From: Thoreauomyces humboldtii
Lineage: Eukaryota; Chytridiomycota; Chytridiomycetes; Spizellomycetales; Powellomycetaceae
Direction of reading: 5' to 3'
Assembly: GCA_027596035.1 (NCBI GenBank)
Contig: JADGJA010000061.1
Coordinates: 1 to 53,191 of the forward strand
DNA: 53,191 bases
This document shows, in pieces, positions 1 through 10,755 of the stretch (its first letter is position 1; the number at the start of each line of letters is the position of its first letter). The translations under genes and the position numbers were made by a program. The notes beneath the pieces are model-generated. The model saw only the letters and a list, made by a program, of their open reading frames with translations, was not told the origin of the DNA and did no database searches.

Positions 1-87
1 CCCCCTCCCCTTCTCGACTCCCTTCCGGCCCTCTCCGCAACGTCAACCCCTCATTCCGTCCTCTCTCTCTTTCTCTCTCCTTTTCAG

Positions 88-441
88 TCCCCCGAACTCG
101 TCAAGATCCTCTCGGACATCCAAGCCGAGCTGTCCAACCGGGAGTACCACGACATGACGCGCAACGTGTCCGTCCAGCGCGGCGAGGGCGGTCGACACGC
201 CCCGCTCAACATCGGAGGGGAGCTCAAGGACGCCTTTCACTCCCTGTCCTCGGTCCTCAACGTTCTGCTCTCGGTCGCTGCCGTCTTTGCCGCCGTCTTC
301 TGGATATCGGGGACAGTCACCTCGGACCTGGGAAAGAGGACCCTCCTGAGTCTCCTGGCCGCCCTCATCGTGGCCGTCGCGGAGGGTTGGTTCTTTGCCA
401 AGGACCTTCTGCACGTCGACCACACGGTCAAGGACGAGTGA
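88..441 (+). CDS. VMA12: Vma12/TMEM199-family V-ATPase assembly factor (3' end)
   Basis: Last exon of a gene running in from the left edge. It begins after a pyrimidine tract and CAG ending at 87, and encodes 117 residues to the stop at 439-441. The visible part has an amphipathic segment with a YHDMTRNV motif, a linker, then two hydrophobic helices (about residues 56-74 and 86-105) with LLSLLAALIVAVAEGW in the second. This order (helical region, EYxxM.R.V-like motif, two C-terminal TMs ending near an AE pair) is that of the Vma12/TMEM199 family, ER proteins that help assemble the V0 sector of the vacuolar proton ATPase. The N-terminal half lies outside the window. Family assignment is by motif pattern only. 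Confidence 0.75.
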   Translation, partial: SPELVKILSDIQAELSNREYHDMTRNVSVQRGEGGRHAPLNIGGELKDAFHSLSSVLNVLLSVAAVFAAVFWISGTVTSDLGKRTLLSLLAALIVAVAEGWFFAKDLLHVDHTVKDE

Positions 442-449
442 AGGAGAGG

Positions 450-609
450 GCGAGCGACAGCGAGCATCCCGGAGGCCCCGCGAAGCGGGGCGAAGCGACC
501 GAAGGGAGCGTAGCAATTCGCACAGGGGCGAGCGACAGCGAGCATTCCGGAGGCCCCGCGAAGCGGGGTCGATGCCGCGAAGCGACCGAAGGAAGCGTAG
601 CACTTCGCA
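450..609. repeat. Two tandem copies of a GC-rich palindromic unit
   Basis: Copy 1 (about 450-522) and copy 2 (about 528-609) share GCGAGCGACAGCGAGCAT, then CCGGAGG, then the hairpin CCCCGCGAAGCGGGG, then CGAAGCGACCGAAGG and AGCGTAGCA. Copy 2 has a few extra bases after the hairpin. The style (short GC hairpins with CGAAGCG/CGAGCG words) resembles mobile GC clusters of organelle genomes. It sits just after the stop codon of the Vma12-like gene, probably in its 3' UTR. Confidence 0.8.
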
Positions 610-1267
610 GAAGTCGACGGAGCATCTTTGGTTCTTTTGTTTGTTTTTTTTTGGACTTTTATATTTTTCTCTTCATCCTTCCTTGGTCATCCTTCACTTC
701 CAGTCCAAGCTCGTTCCTTCTTGGGAATTTCCCACGGACTGAGGGAGGGGAGTGTTGTAGGGTTTTCGTCTATATTTTTTTTTGCGTTTTCCTTGTCATC
801 TTCCTTTACGTTCCTTCCCACCCGTTGAACAACCTGGATGTCAACCTGGACGGTTGGTGGTCTTCCCAATGCATCCATCCCTTCCGTCTGTCTCCCTCAT
901 TTTCCCACGCGTTCTGAGATGGCACGGACCCCACTTTCGGTTCCTCTCTGGATCGTTTTCCCCCCGAGAAATATGAAGAATGATGAAGGTTACGGGAAAA
1001 GAAGAAGTGATGAAGGGAGAGAGAGAGGGCCAAAGAATGTGAATGAAAGAAAAAAAAGAAAGTGGGGAGAGAGTGAACAAAAAAGATAGAAGAAAGAAGG
1101 GAGGGGCAAATGTGGATGGAGATCTGGGGATCGGGACGCTCGATGCAGGATTGATGGGGGGGCTTCTTCGGGATGGATGAAAGCCCTGCTGGTGAAGGAA
1201 TGGTGGATGGTCGAAGGGTAACTGTGGTGATGCCATGCGGGATGCGTGAGTGACCGTTCCTGTCTCG
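610..1267. other. Intergenic, low complexity, no gene seen
   Basis: Convergent spacer between the Vma12-like gene and the adenylyl cyclase. The left part is T-rich (runs of T around 640-680 and 775-785), consistent with a 3' end. The right part (about 970-1110) is purine-rich (GA-rich) on the + strand. Reading frames here are short or low in complexity and I support none of them. Confidence 0.6.
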
Positions 1268-4200
1268 TCAAGAGACGGTTCCAGGACGACCCAGTAGTCC
1301 CGGGGCGAGCATGGATATCCTCCTCTCCCTAGGCGTCCCTATGCCACGTCCGACCAGGAAGAAGGTCTCCATGTCGCCCTTGCCCTTCACGAACACGGTA
1401 CCCCGAGGCGTGAACGTATAGCGAGATTGGAGTCGCTCGTACACCGGTCGCGTCACCTGGATCTTCTCCTCCTGTCCCGTCGACTCCATGCGGGACGCTA
1501 CGTTCACCGTGTCTCCCCACACGTCGAACGTGAACTACAGATGGGAACGATGACGTTACGTGAGTGATGATGATGCGCTCGTCGATATTCGACAGAACCG
1601 CCCCAGAACCGCCCTTACCGTTTTAGTGCCAATGAGTCCGCATACCGCTGGTCCAACTGGATGATACAGATGGGAACGTATGATGAGAACAGGGGCATCC
1701 CGTCACGCGAACGAAAAGAACAACAACACTCACTGTGTATGCCGGTCCGCAGGCCGAAACTTTGACCCGATCGCGCGTTGAAAGCCCTCACCACGTCCTT
1801 TTTTTGGAGACGAAAACGATGAGTCTAGCATTTCAGAATCTTCGAAAGGACCGTTGCAACGACCAATCTCACCACAAGGTCGAGCGCAAAGTCGCAAAGT
1901 CGCTCGAGGTGGTGCTCGTGGACGTCCGGATGCGTCTCGGCCATCGCCATGTACTTTGTTCCTGGGAAAACGAAAGGAGGAAGATGAGATTCACTGTCAT
2001 GAATGTCGTTGAAGGGATTCTTGATGGGTGTGTTGATACTCACCGATGGTCTTGATCTTTTCCACGCTACGTGAACGCGCCAGCGCGTCAATGTCGCAGA
2101 TAATGTCGTTGAGGGTCCATATCGTCTCGATCTCGGTGGCGTCGTCCAGCGACAGGACCGCTACAACACAAACGGAAACAGTGGTGAGTACTTGCCAGCC
2201 ATCATCGTCGCTTCATCCCTGATGTGACATACTGTTTGAGATGAAGCAGAAGAGGATGGACACTTCTGCTTTGTCGTCTGCGATCCTCAACGCCGGATTG
2301 TCCTTCAGTCTTTGTACCACGTTCAGCGGCAGGATGTTGAGCAACATGCGTTCAGCTGCTGCCTGCGTGGTCTTGGTCTCGGCATAATCTCGCTCCGTCT
2401 GCAGCTTGACGTAAAAGTTCATGCGGGAGATTATGTCGTATGACCTGTTGGCCCGGATCGTGACCGCGAACACGAGGAGAACAGGAACCAGCTGGATGGC
2501 GCTCTGCAGGGTGGCGAGGAGAGCGACCACGAAGGTGAACGTGGTGATGAAGAGGAGAAGATTGATGTAGTATATCCGAATTCCGGGATACACCAATCCC
2601 GTGATGATCGTGATGGACATCCCTGCAGCGTGATACCTGGTGCCCTGATCGGAAATGTCATCGAAGTGAATCATGGTGGCCACGAACACCAGCAGGATGG
2701 TGGCCAACGCGAACGAGTTGGGACGGAACCACCTCCACGCGTCCGCGTCCTCTTCCGACACCCTCGACACCCTCGGGATCCCGGGTCCCGGTTGCATGGC
2801 GGGATGTTGGTGAGGGTTCGATAGTCGACTGCTCCCCGTTCCCGGAAGACTTCCGTTCTCGGGTCTTCGCCCGATCTCCTCTGCGCTCGTCATCCACAGA
2901 GCGGAACTCACGTGATCTCCTTTGTCCATCACCTGGATGGTCTCAGTTCGGAGAGGCATGTTGATCCGATGGGCGTGGAGGATCAGGAGAAACATGATCA
3001 GTCCGATCACGGCTTCGATGGCGAATGTGGCCCGTGGGGCCGTGCTGAACACGGCTATGTGCATCCCGAACAAGCAAAGATAGCACACGAAGACAATGAC
3101 GGAGGATAGGATCATGGCGCCAGGCCAGTCCCGTACGTAGTTGTCTCGGTAATTTTCTTCCATGTACTTGTCTTTGAACACGCCTAGATGGGAGAACTCG
3201 GGAGATTAGTAGACTTCTTTCCCACAACTAGGAGCAGAGCGGAACACTCACTCGTCCAAAATCGTATACTCCGCCCAAAGTTCTTGACCATCACCCCAAT
3301 GTTGTTCTTCCCCTTGGCTCCCTGAACCGGCCGCCCCATCGGATTCGGTAGATCCGAGAACACCAAAGGGCCGCTCGCGCCGATGGCCTGTCTGACAGCA
3401 GCAGCTGTGACGGCCTCCCCGCTTCCGTCCTTTTTGTTCTTTGCCAGACCCGTCGTACCATCCCGAACCCTTAATCGTTCCGCAAGCTTTTCAAGCGCGT
3501 CCGCCTCGTTGTCGTCGAGGACCAGCATGTCCCACGTTGGTAAGGGCGTGCCGAACGCCATGATGGTCTGAGCGGGACTGAAGGACAGACCGGATCGGGA
3601 TTCCAGGTGTGAATAGGTTGTTTGGGATACGTGAGGGATGCTCGGTCGTCCCGATTGTTCGACAAGTGCTGCGATATCGACGTCCCGTGACCAAATGTCT
3701 GCACGGAGCACGAAAGAGCGATCAGCAAAAAATCATAGATGGGACAATGGGATTTTACCCACTCACCGTATTTGAACTTCCACAATCCCATGACACCGCC
3801 GATGACCGTGCCCGTATGTATTCCAATACGGAGTCTCAACGACCGTCCGATGCTGAGGGATATCCGGTTGGTGGTCGTCAGCATGATGAGAGCCATGGCG
3901 CACACCCGTTCGGCTTGATCCCCGATCTCCTCGTCGCTCTCGAGCTGCTCTGGGACGCCTCCAGCAATTTGAATGCAGTCGCCAATGGTTTTGATCTGTT
4001 TTCGATTTTTTCATTTTCAGCTCCGGATGCAATGAGATCCAGCAGCATAGCAGCACTTACGGTTTCCAGGCCGAATTCAGTGACCAGGTTATCGAATTCG
4101 GAAAAGAGCTCGCTGAGTACCTCGACCTGTTCATCATGCACAACGAATCAGTCAACGCCTCTGTTGGGACTTCGGGGTATTCAAGACTTACGAGCGTATC

Positions 4201-7200
4201 TGCCGTGATACTCGCCGAAAATTCGGTAAAACTAAAAGTAAGGTTTGATCTTCAGTTCTGAATCCCTGACCGAGGCTTCAACACCGTTATAAATACAAAA
4301 GTAAGTCAACTTACCCGACCAGATCAGCGAACATGATGGTAACGCCATGCAACTCCATGAACGTCTCGTGCGTGCTGAGAATGAGTCGATCCGACACCTT
4401 CCCTTGCAGATTATGCAGGGTCTCGATGACCTTTGCAGGTAGGATCATGCTGAGCAGATACTCGCTCTGCTGTCTGGCGACGAACAGCCGTTCCTGGTTC
4501 CGATATGCGATGCGGTACTTTATGAACGCTTTCCGAAGATGCACCTCTCCCGTATACCGGAAGTACGTGCCGACCAGCGAGCAGGCAAAGTAGAGCAGCC
4601 AGTCACCGAGGTAGAGACGGGGATCGAACACTTGGCCGTTGGGTATCAGCGCTGTCACTTCGATCACGATCTGTCCGATCGTAAATGCCCACAGGAGAAA
4701 CGCGACTTGATAGAATGGAAGTTGGGCAAATGCACCGATGGCGGTTTGGACGAAGATGATGCGAATGGTGTTTGTTGGTCGTGTTACGCTCTGTTGTTTC
4801 GGGATGAAAAATGAGCATCTCACTTCGGCGGATGTTCTCCGGCGCACAACGTTTTCTGCACAAACCAAAACCTACATCATCATCGGGATCCAGATGAAAA
4901 AGGTCATAACCCGATATGTTGAGACTCTCGATGGCCATGAAAGCAAAGGTCGCAAACATGAACCGATACCAAGCCCGTTCCCAGCTCCGATGATGCGACC
5001 ACCAAAGTCCTACCGCGCACGTTGCGACCGTTATGGCGGTCCCGATGTGAGGGACGATGGCGGTGGGTCCGGGGAACACGAAAAATTCGAGGACAAACCA
5101 TGCGGTCCAAAAGAGGAGCACGATGACGAGGACTGATAGCTGAAATGGTTTCATCCAAAGGTGGAACAGCCAGACGAGATATAGACTCTCGATTTGCGGT
5201 GGGAATGCGAGCGTCCATGTGGTTGATGGTGATTCCTGCGAATAAATCAAAGACAAGTGTGAGGAAACGGGAATTCATCAAGGAAGAAAACCACACGGCC
5301 TTACGCTAAGTGGTCTTTGGAAAGCTTCCCATAGTCCCATGGGTGCCCGATGTATCGTATCCGGGTCCTCAGTGTGGCTATGCAATGACGGTGTCCCGAA
5401 CCCTTCCGATTTATCTTCGGTGCTGCTGCCGCGGTGCGCCCTCCGTTTTGAAGGCTTCCTGCTCGCCTTGCTGGTGGCAGGTCCAGCCAGGTACTTCTCG
5501 GGCAACATGCCGCCCGTCTCAAAGTTGAGTGAGGAAGCGCTGAGGTCAGGTGGTTCCACTCCTGTCGGAGTCACAGAAGGGATGGTGGTCTGTCGTGCCA
5601 AGGTGAGCCTCGGAGATGAAGGGAAGCCATTGGCGTCGGCGGCAGCCTGTTGCTGAAGGAGGGCGACGGTGGTTGGGGTTTGCGCCTCAACTCCATGACC
5701 AGGTGCATCTTTCCCGTCGCGGAGGTTCGTGCCGATGGTCAGCTGGGGCAGCTGACGTTGCAGCACATCTACTGACTTCGCCACCTGGGTGGTACCGACA
5801 GTAGATAGGGTGGTCGGCACGCTGCTGCTGATTGTGACCAGACCGCCTGATTTTACAGCTTCACCTGTCAAGAAAGGACGTCGATCGTCGGCAAAGAGTA
5901 TACGTTCCGTACCGGGCACAAAGTTGCTACTCGACTCGCGAATGTCGTTGTAGCTTCTGCTGAGGACGGATTCCGTGAGAGGTGGATACATGGCGTTCAT
6001 CCCGACACGCTCAGTGAGAGACTGTCGCCGTGGATGTGCCATGCTATTGGATTCGACTGATGTTGTGACATTGCCGGAGCTGTTTCGCAGTGATGATCGA
6101 CGCGAGGACGCTGTTGAAACGAAACCACCGGATTCCCGTCTTCCGGCGATCCGTGGAGGTTGACCGTCTCGATCGCTTAATCTCCGTGTCATCTGGATGG
6201 AGCCGGGCGCTAGTGTGGGTTGTGGCTGTGCTGGTGGCTGTTGTTGCTGCTGCTGCGGCAATGGCGTGGGTCTTCGGGGTGGTGTATATACGGAGGGTAT
6301 GTTGCGGGCGGCTCGGGCAAACAGGTCCTTCATTGTAGACTGCAGGTAGTCGGGAGGAGATGAGAGATAATTATCATCGAGATCCGCCTCTTCACCGGCG
6401 ATGTGACGAAACATGTGCGCTTCGTGCCCCAGGGTCTCGGTCAGAGGGTCGTCGCTACCCCGCCTTCCGTCGATGTTGTTGATTTGCTGCGTACTCCCAA
6501 CGAGTCTTCGAGTACGCAACTCCCGTGGATCCCTTTGCAGCGGTTGTGCTTGCGGTCCCGCAGCGACTGAATTTACAGCTGGCGCGTCATCGGTCGAGTT
6601 GCCACCCCATCGAGACATCCGACTTTCGCTATGTTGCCCGATGGTAGCCGATCGTGGTCGCTTGCCTTGCTTCCGACTTATCGACTTCGTGCTCGTGGCT
6701 GGACTGCCAGATTCGTTATCCGCTTTGCTGTCGTCATCGAGGCTCTCGGCGGAGAGGTTCATCTTTGCTGAAACCCATTGTCCATGGCGTTTGAGCCGTG
6801 TCCATATCGAGTTTCCAGGTGACGTGGAAACCTGGGTGTTGGCGGACTGTCCACGGGAAGTGCTCGCAGGCATTCCGTCCATCATGTCGCTCGGTAGCAC
6901 GTCGATGGCAACATAGGAGTTGCTGCCCAGATTGCTCGAGCCCGCGCGACTGGGTGCGAGGGATGCACCGATCCCGGAATGCTGCACGGTTTTTTTTGAA
7001 TGTCAATCCTGTCACAGAGATGAAAAAGCTCGCAGCGAAACAAAGTACCTTCGAGGTGGAGCCGTTCTTGGACAGCTGGTCGTCCGACGAGTCTCTGAGC
7101 TTTATCTTGTCCACATGTCGACTCGGCGGTGTCGTGTTTCCATCTGCAATGCCGTGCTCCGATATCGCGGGCTCGCGTCGTTCTCTTCCGATCAGAGATG

Positions 7201-7579
7201 AAGCGGGGGAATGATTTTGTGAACGAGAATCCTGCTGTTGAGACTTGCTGAGAACGTCCTTCTCGAAGCTTCGTGAGCGGACGGTAGCCCGCGTCGTTTT
7301 GGTCTGCTGCTGCTGCATCAAGCGCTGCACCACGGATCGTTCCACCACCGGCGGCGGCATGAGCCCACAGTTCTCAATGTCTTCTTCCCTGGCCGGCGTC
7401 TCTCGGAGGAACTCGTTGAGGGTGGGTTCTGGAATCGAGGCTGGGTCGAACGGTGGCGTTTGAGGTACTGCGAGCGAGATCGGAGATCCATCGTCAACTG
7501 ACAGCGGCGACGCGGATGGAGGTCGGGAGTTTGAGCCGATGGCACGTACGCCGAGAGGCGGCCCTCGGTGTTGTGGCAT
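1268..7579 (-). CDS. Two-cassette (12-TM type) class III adenylyl cyclase
   Basis: Makes cAMP from ATP at a membrane. Fourteen exons, transcribed right to left: 7579-7049, 6981-5305, 5235-4876, 4790-4315, 4231-4192, 4126-4061, 3995-3767, 3698-3252, 3183-2233, 2160-2044, 1961-1873, 1797-1734, 1656-1619, 1534-1268. They sum to 5352 nt, 1783 aa. Order: disordered Ser/Gln/Pro-rich N-terminus (1-736) with RRLS, RRES, RRSS and RRQS sites; first hydrophobic cassette (about 750-920); catalytic C1 (about 1000-1190) with metal-site Asp in MFADLVGF and in YDIWSRDVD; second cassette (about 1285-1550); C2 (about 1580-1770). C2 has no Asp in its first strand (SILFCFIS), has the EKIKTIG lysine, FDVWGDTVNVASRM with Asp1699, and Asn1706 and Arg1710. 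That complementary C1/C2 pattern is typical of animal membrane adenylyl cyclases and predicts ATP rather than GTP. Start: ATG at 7579, just inside the exon following a 5' UTR intron. Confidence 0.93.
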
Positions 7580-7900
7580 GCGCGCAATCCGTTGGCTGAA
7601 CTCGGCTTTTCTGAAATCACAGCGGAGAAGAAGAGAATGCGACAAGGAGAATGAGAGGAGAGCTGGGCAATGCGTTCTCCGTCGCTGGTCTCCTTCTCCT
7701 TTGAATTACGTAGGCAAGCCCCGGAGAATGAGGAGGATGCGAGGAAAAAAAAGAGCGTAGCGCAGATCCACGGTGACCAGCGCTAAATACAGTAACAACG
7801 CTGGCTTGTCGGCTTACCAAGAACGCCCGGAATCGACGACGCTTTTGGGTTTTCGACTCTCTCTCTCTCTCTCTCTCCTCGTCAACTCAACGGGTCTCGG
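7580..7900 (-). promoter_or_regulatory. Adenylyl cyclase 5' UTR with intron and CT/GA tract
   Basis: On the minus strand a donor (G|GTAAGC, intron starting at 7817) and an acceptor (TGATTTCAG, ending at 7611) frame a 207-nt intron just upstream of the start codon at 7579. No ATG is seen in the leader exon at 7818-7860. A dinucleotide CT tract (GA on the coding strand) lies at about 7856-7889 and may mark the core promoter. The leader intron is inferred from the splice signals. Confidence 0.5.
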
Positions 7901-8276
7901 TACAGATGTCTCGAGGATGAGCTGAGCGAGCGCTCATGTCTCTCTTCCTCTCTCTCCTTTTTATTCCCTTTCCAGTGCCTCTTGCCTGGTGTCTCTGGTG
8001 CACAATTCAATGTCTCGATGCCTTTGGCTGTGGGCGGAGTTCGCGGGCGAGTGGCTTACGTGTCGGGAGACCTGAGCGTTTCGACAGAGGGAAGCACCGA
8101 AGAGATGTGTAGACTGATGATATACAGAGGGAGCACAAGCGGTGGGACCCTGCTTGCTGATGTGGGAAAAAGATACGGGATCCTATGGGGTGTACGAGTT
8201 TTGTAGGGCAACATTCGGTCTGAACCTGTCACCCGCCAATACAAGTCAACGGAAAGACTCCCCGCAACAGTGTCAT
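7901..8276. other. Intergenic spacer, no gene seen
   Basis: About 380 bases between the cyclase leader and the stop of the minus-strand membrane protein gene. The start is T/C-rich (7940-7975). I see no convincing coding frame. The spacer probably holds the cyclase promoter and the 3' end of the next gene. Confidence 0.5.
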
Positions 8277-8905
8277 TCAGGAGGCGGGAGAGCAGGTGGT
8301 CCTCGGAGAGGTTCCCGCGGACGGCTGAACGAGTGTTATCGCCAGCGGATCCTCTGCGACAGGCACGGTCCCACACGAAAGCAAAGCGGTCGACGACGTC
8401 GCTTCGTCGACAGCCTTGGGCCCGGAGATCGCTTCGTACGCTGGAGGCGCTGGTAAGGGAAGGGAGCGATCGAGATCGCCACCCACGGTGTCGGAAGTAG
8501 CGGATCTGTCATGAACCACCGTAAGCCTCGTCGTGAAGTGAGCTCGTCGCTCGACATGCACCGGTACCGCTGTCACGGCCGTGTCTCGATGCTGATGCAG
8601 TATCGCGCGTGCGATTTTGCAGAAGGCTACGAAGAAGAGGAAAACGCCTGTGATCATAAAGGCCAAGAATAGCTTCGATATGAGTGGGAGCCCTGAGGAG
8701 GGTCCGGAAGGATAAGATCGCGAGGAGAGTGCAGTGTGCTGGGGCACCACATCCCATGGCCTAGTCGAGAGTTCGGAGGATATAAGGAGCCCGTTAACAC
8801 GCATCAGAAAATGCAGCCCATCTAGGAGGATGAACGACGTGGAAGCACTTACCAATGAGCATCCGATTGCGGACGTTCCAGGTTGAAGCGCAGAGGAATA
8901 AACAT
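8277..8905 (-). CDS. Small single-pass membrane protein with PPxY motif
   Basis: Minimal model: exon 8905-8853, a 92-nt intron 8852-8761 (donor GTAAGT, acceptor CGACTAG), then exon 8760-8277; 178 aa in one frame. A short N-terminal, probably outside, segment is followed by one strong membrane helix (ISKLFLAFMITGVFLFFVAF). A basic stop-transfer region and a Ser/Pro-rich tail follow, containing LPAPPAYEAI. A PPxY motif after a single TM is typical of adaptors that recruit Nedd4/Rsp5-type ubiquitin ligases (known of the motif; function here inferred). The frame stays open upstream to about 9190, so the true start may lie further out with extra exons. I do not recognise the family. Confidence 0.5.
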
Positions 8906-9293
8906 TTTGGAGGGTCGCTGCCGATTCGGTATGAGGTTAGAGTCGCGGCAAATGCGAATGCGTGGGGACGAGGAACTTGCAGTGGTTTTATGCGACCATT
9001 GAGCTCCTCTGGGAAACCATCCCAGCGTCGTCTTACAGCACCTCGTAACATCTGAGACAAACGAAGAAGGGGCACTTGGCAAGGTAGATTGTTGGTCTCT
9101 CGCAGCTGCATCTCGAGCGGCCGAAAAGTTTTGAATTTTTTGCGTCCCGCTGGGATCGAAACCCACCAAAATCGAATCACACTTGCACAACCTACATCAC
9201 TTCCACTGCAGTTTTGGGAACCGTACACGCGCACAACATGAGACACTTCGCCGCTAACAAAGCACGAATCCCGCAGTGAGGCGGAGCAAAAAG

Positions 9294-9365
9294 CGAGCCA
9301 GTCAAGGTTTGAACTTGAGACCTTTCCCTTCGGAGGGGAACGCGATGCCACTTCGCCACGAGCCC
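9294..9365 (-). tRNA. tRNA-Arg (anticodon CCG)
   Basis: A 72-nt cloverleaf reads on the minus strand. The D stem is a perfect 4 bp with G18G19 and A14 in place. The anticodon stem TTCCC/GGGAA closes the loop CTCCGAA, giving anticodon CCG, which reads CGG (Arg). The variable loop has 5 nt. The T stem TCAAG/CTTGA closes TTCAAAC. The acceptor stem is weak: pairs 2-71 and 5-68 are G-U and 6-67 is a C-U mismatch. One base after the discriminator comes a T5 run (9292-9288), a pol III terminator. There is no intron and no encoded CCA. A TATA-like box lies upstream. Confidence 0.82.
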
Positions 9366-9392
9366 ATTTTCTTACGTGGCGCCACAAACCTT

Positions 9393-9400
9393 TATATATA
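9393..9400 (-). promoter_or_regulatory. TATA-like box upstream of the tRNA-Arg gene
   Basis: TATATATA lies 28 bases before the tRNA 5' end. In fission yeast, upstream TATA elements at about this distance help pol III initiate at tRNA genes. The same role here is inferred. A perfect 10-bp palindrome GTGGCGCCAC (9377-9386) sits between the box and the gene. Confidence 0.5.
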
Positions 9401-10755
9401 GGGTTAGTTTAAGGGTTTTTTTGAGTTCACTGCGCCGTTTTCGTCGAGTTTGATCGTGTTGTGCGAGGTCTGGTGTACAGTTTCCGCATTGCGTTCGAGC
9501 TATCGAAACTCTTCCTCACCCATTACGCGGGACGACCGACGGCCCGTCAGAAACACCGACAAGGACATGCTTCCAACCATCCGTTTGGACTATGCCTTGA
9601 GCGTCCATTCCCTCAAGGATAAGAATGCCGTGAATCTTGCCATCTTGACGACCAAAGCCGCCATATCTGTCACGCTGTCGAATGACGGCCTGGACCTGGA
9701 CGGCAAGAGTCGATCAACACGGCCGATTCGCGAAAAAATAAAGGACACGAGAACGAGGCAAGGAGCGATCGTGCAAAAGGGGGGACGCAACAGGAGATTC
9801 AAAGATGTGAGATACGGAGGCACGGTGCTTGGTGGTGGGGAACCGCATCACTATCAGTTCGCAGTGGAGTGCGGCCCCGTGAAGTGTGTGAGAATGGGGA
9901 AAATGGCGGCCGTCGGCTGCTGACAGCGTTCTGAAATGACCTCCAAGGACCAGCGGTAGTGCTTTCCGATGTGCCCCGGACCGAGCGAGATCTGGGTGTA
10001 CGTACGGTCGAGTGTCGAACCGTCCAGTACTGCGTGATTCCTCCACGAGTCCAGGCTCCATGGGGGTGTCAACTGGCTTTGCTGAGTCCATGTGATGATC
10101 TCCTGCGGTGCTCGGAGAGGTGGATCTTGCGATCGGGACGGTCTCATTAGAGCCCGTTTGCTGTCAGGCTGCTGTCGATGTCAACTGTTCCAGCGCAACC
10201 AGCCAGGAGACGGAAAGATGATGCTGGTAGTAGCAGCTGGCGCCTCAGGATGGAGAAAGAATGCACGAAGCCTTCTTCAAATGTTCCACCATGCCGGGAC
10301 GGGTCAGGACATTCGAAATTCATCGTAACGTGTCCGTCGTGACGAATCCAATCGCAAGGGAAGCGAAGAGAGAGAAAGAGTAAGATACAAAAATGGGAAG
10401 CCAAGAGGCGCGCGCCGGCTCCCCGCTGCTGAGAACAGCGACGAGCTTCTGCAACGAAAAATGGCAGCGGGTAGTGGGCCCAACTCTCTAAGAACCTATG
10501 AGTCTACGTAGGGGTGGTGGCTGGGGTGATGGGCTAAGGAAGGAGATGGGGGAGTGAAGATGGCAGGAGGATCGCAAAAAATGACAAAAGACCGCGGTGG
10601 GGCCGCCCATCCCGCCCAGGAATGGCAAACAAAAAAGAAAGAGAGAATGACGGAACGGAACGGAAAAGATAGGAAGGGTCCGGACGAACAGATGGGAAGT
10701 GTCCTCCAACGTCGGCGCGACCGCAAAGCGAAATGCGAAAGAAAAGCAGTGCGGA
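9401..10755. other. No confident gene; only short weak frames
   Basis: I support no gene in this 1.35-kb stretch. A plus-strand frame of 157 codons (9450-9923) and minus-strand frames with real ATGs (at 10147, 97 codons; one starting near 10349, about 58 codons) are open, but they show no domain, biased codon use or splice pattern that singles one out. The right end (10490-10755) is probably the 3' UTR and flank of the Mei2-like gene. A small unrecognised gene could be hidden here. Confidence 0.5.

Noticed and set aside
1268..1534. Calling the cyclase a guanylyl cyclase
   Set aside because: C2 carries the Lys and Asp purine-site pair typical of ATP specificity, not the Glu/Cys (or Ser) pair of guanylyl cyclases.
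4810..4870. Reading through 4791-4875 as coding in the cyclase
   Set aside because: Continuing the exon gives the wrong frame for the next membrane segment. An 85-nt intron (donor GTAGGT, acceptor AACAG) restores it.
9450..9923. Plus-strand frame of 157 codons
   Set aside because: No domain, no conserved motif and no matching splice signals. It lies in a region where both strands have equally long frames.
9714..10404. Minus-strand frames suggesting a small secreted or membrane gene
   Set aside because: Several overlapping frames with ATGs, but no join gives a convincing protein, and the hydrophobic start (FCILLFLSLRF) lacks a clear upstream Met. Left unassigned.
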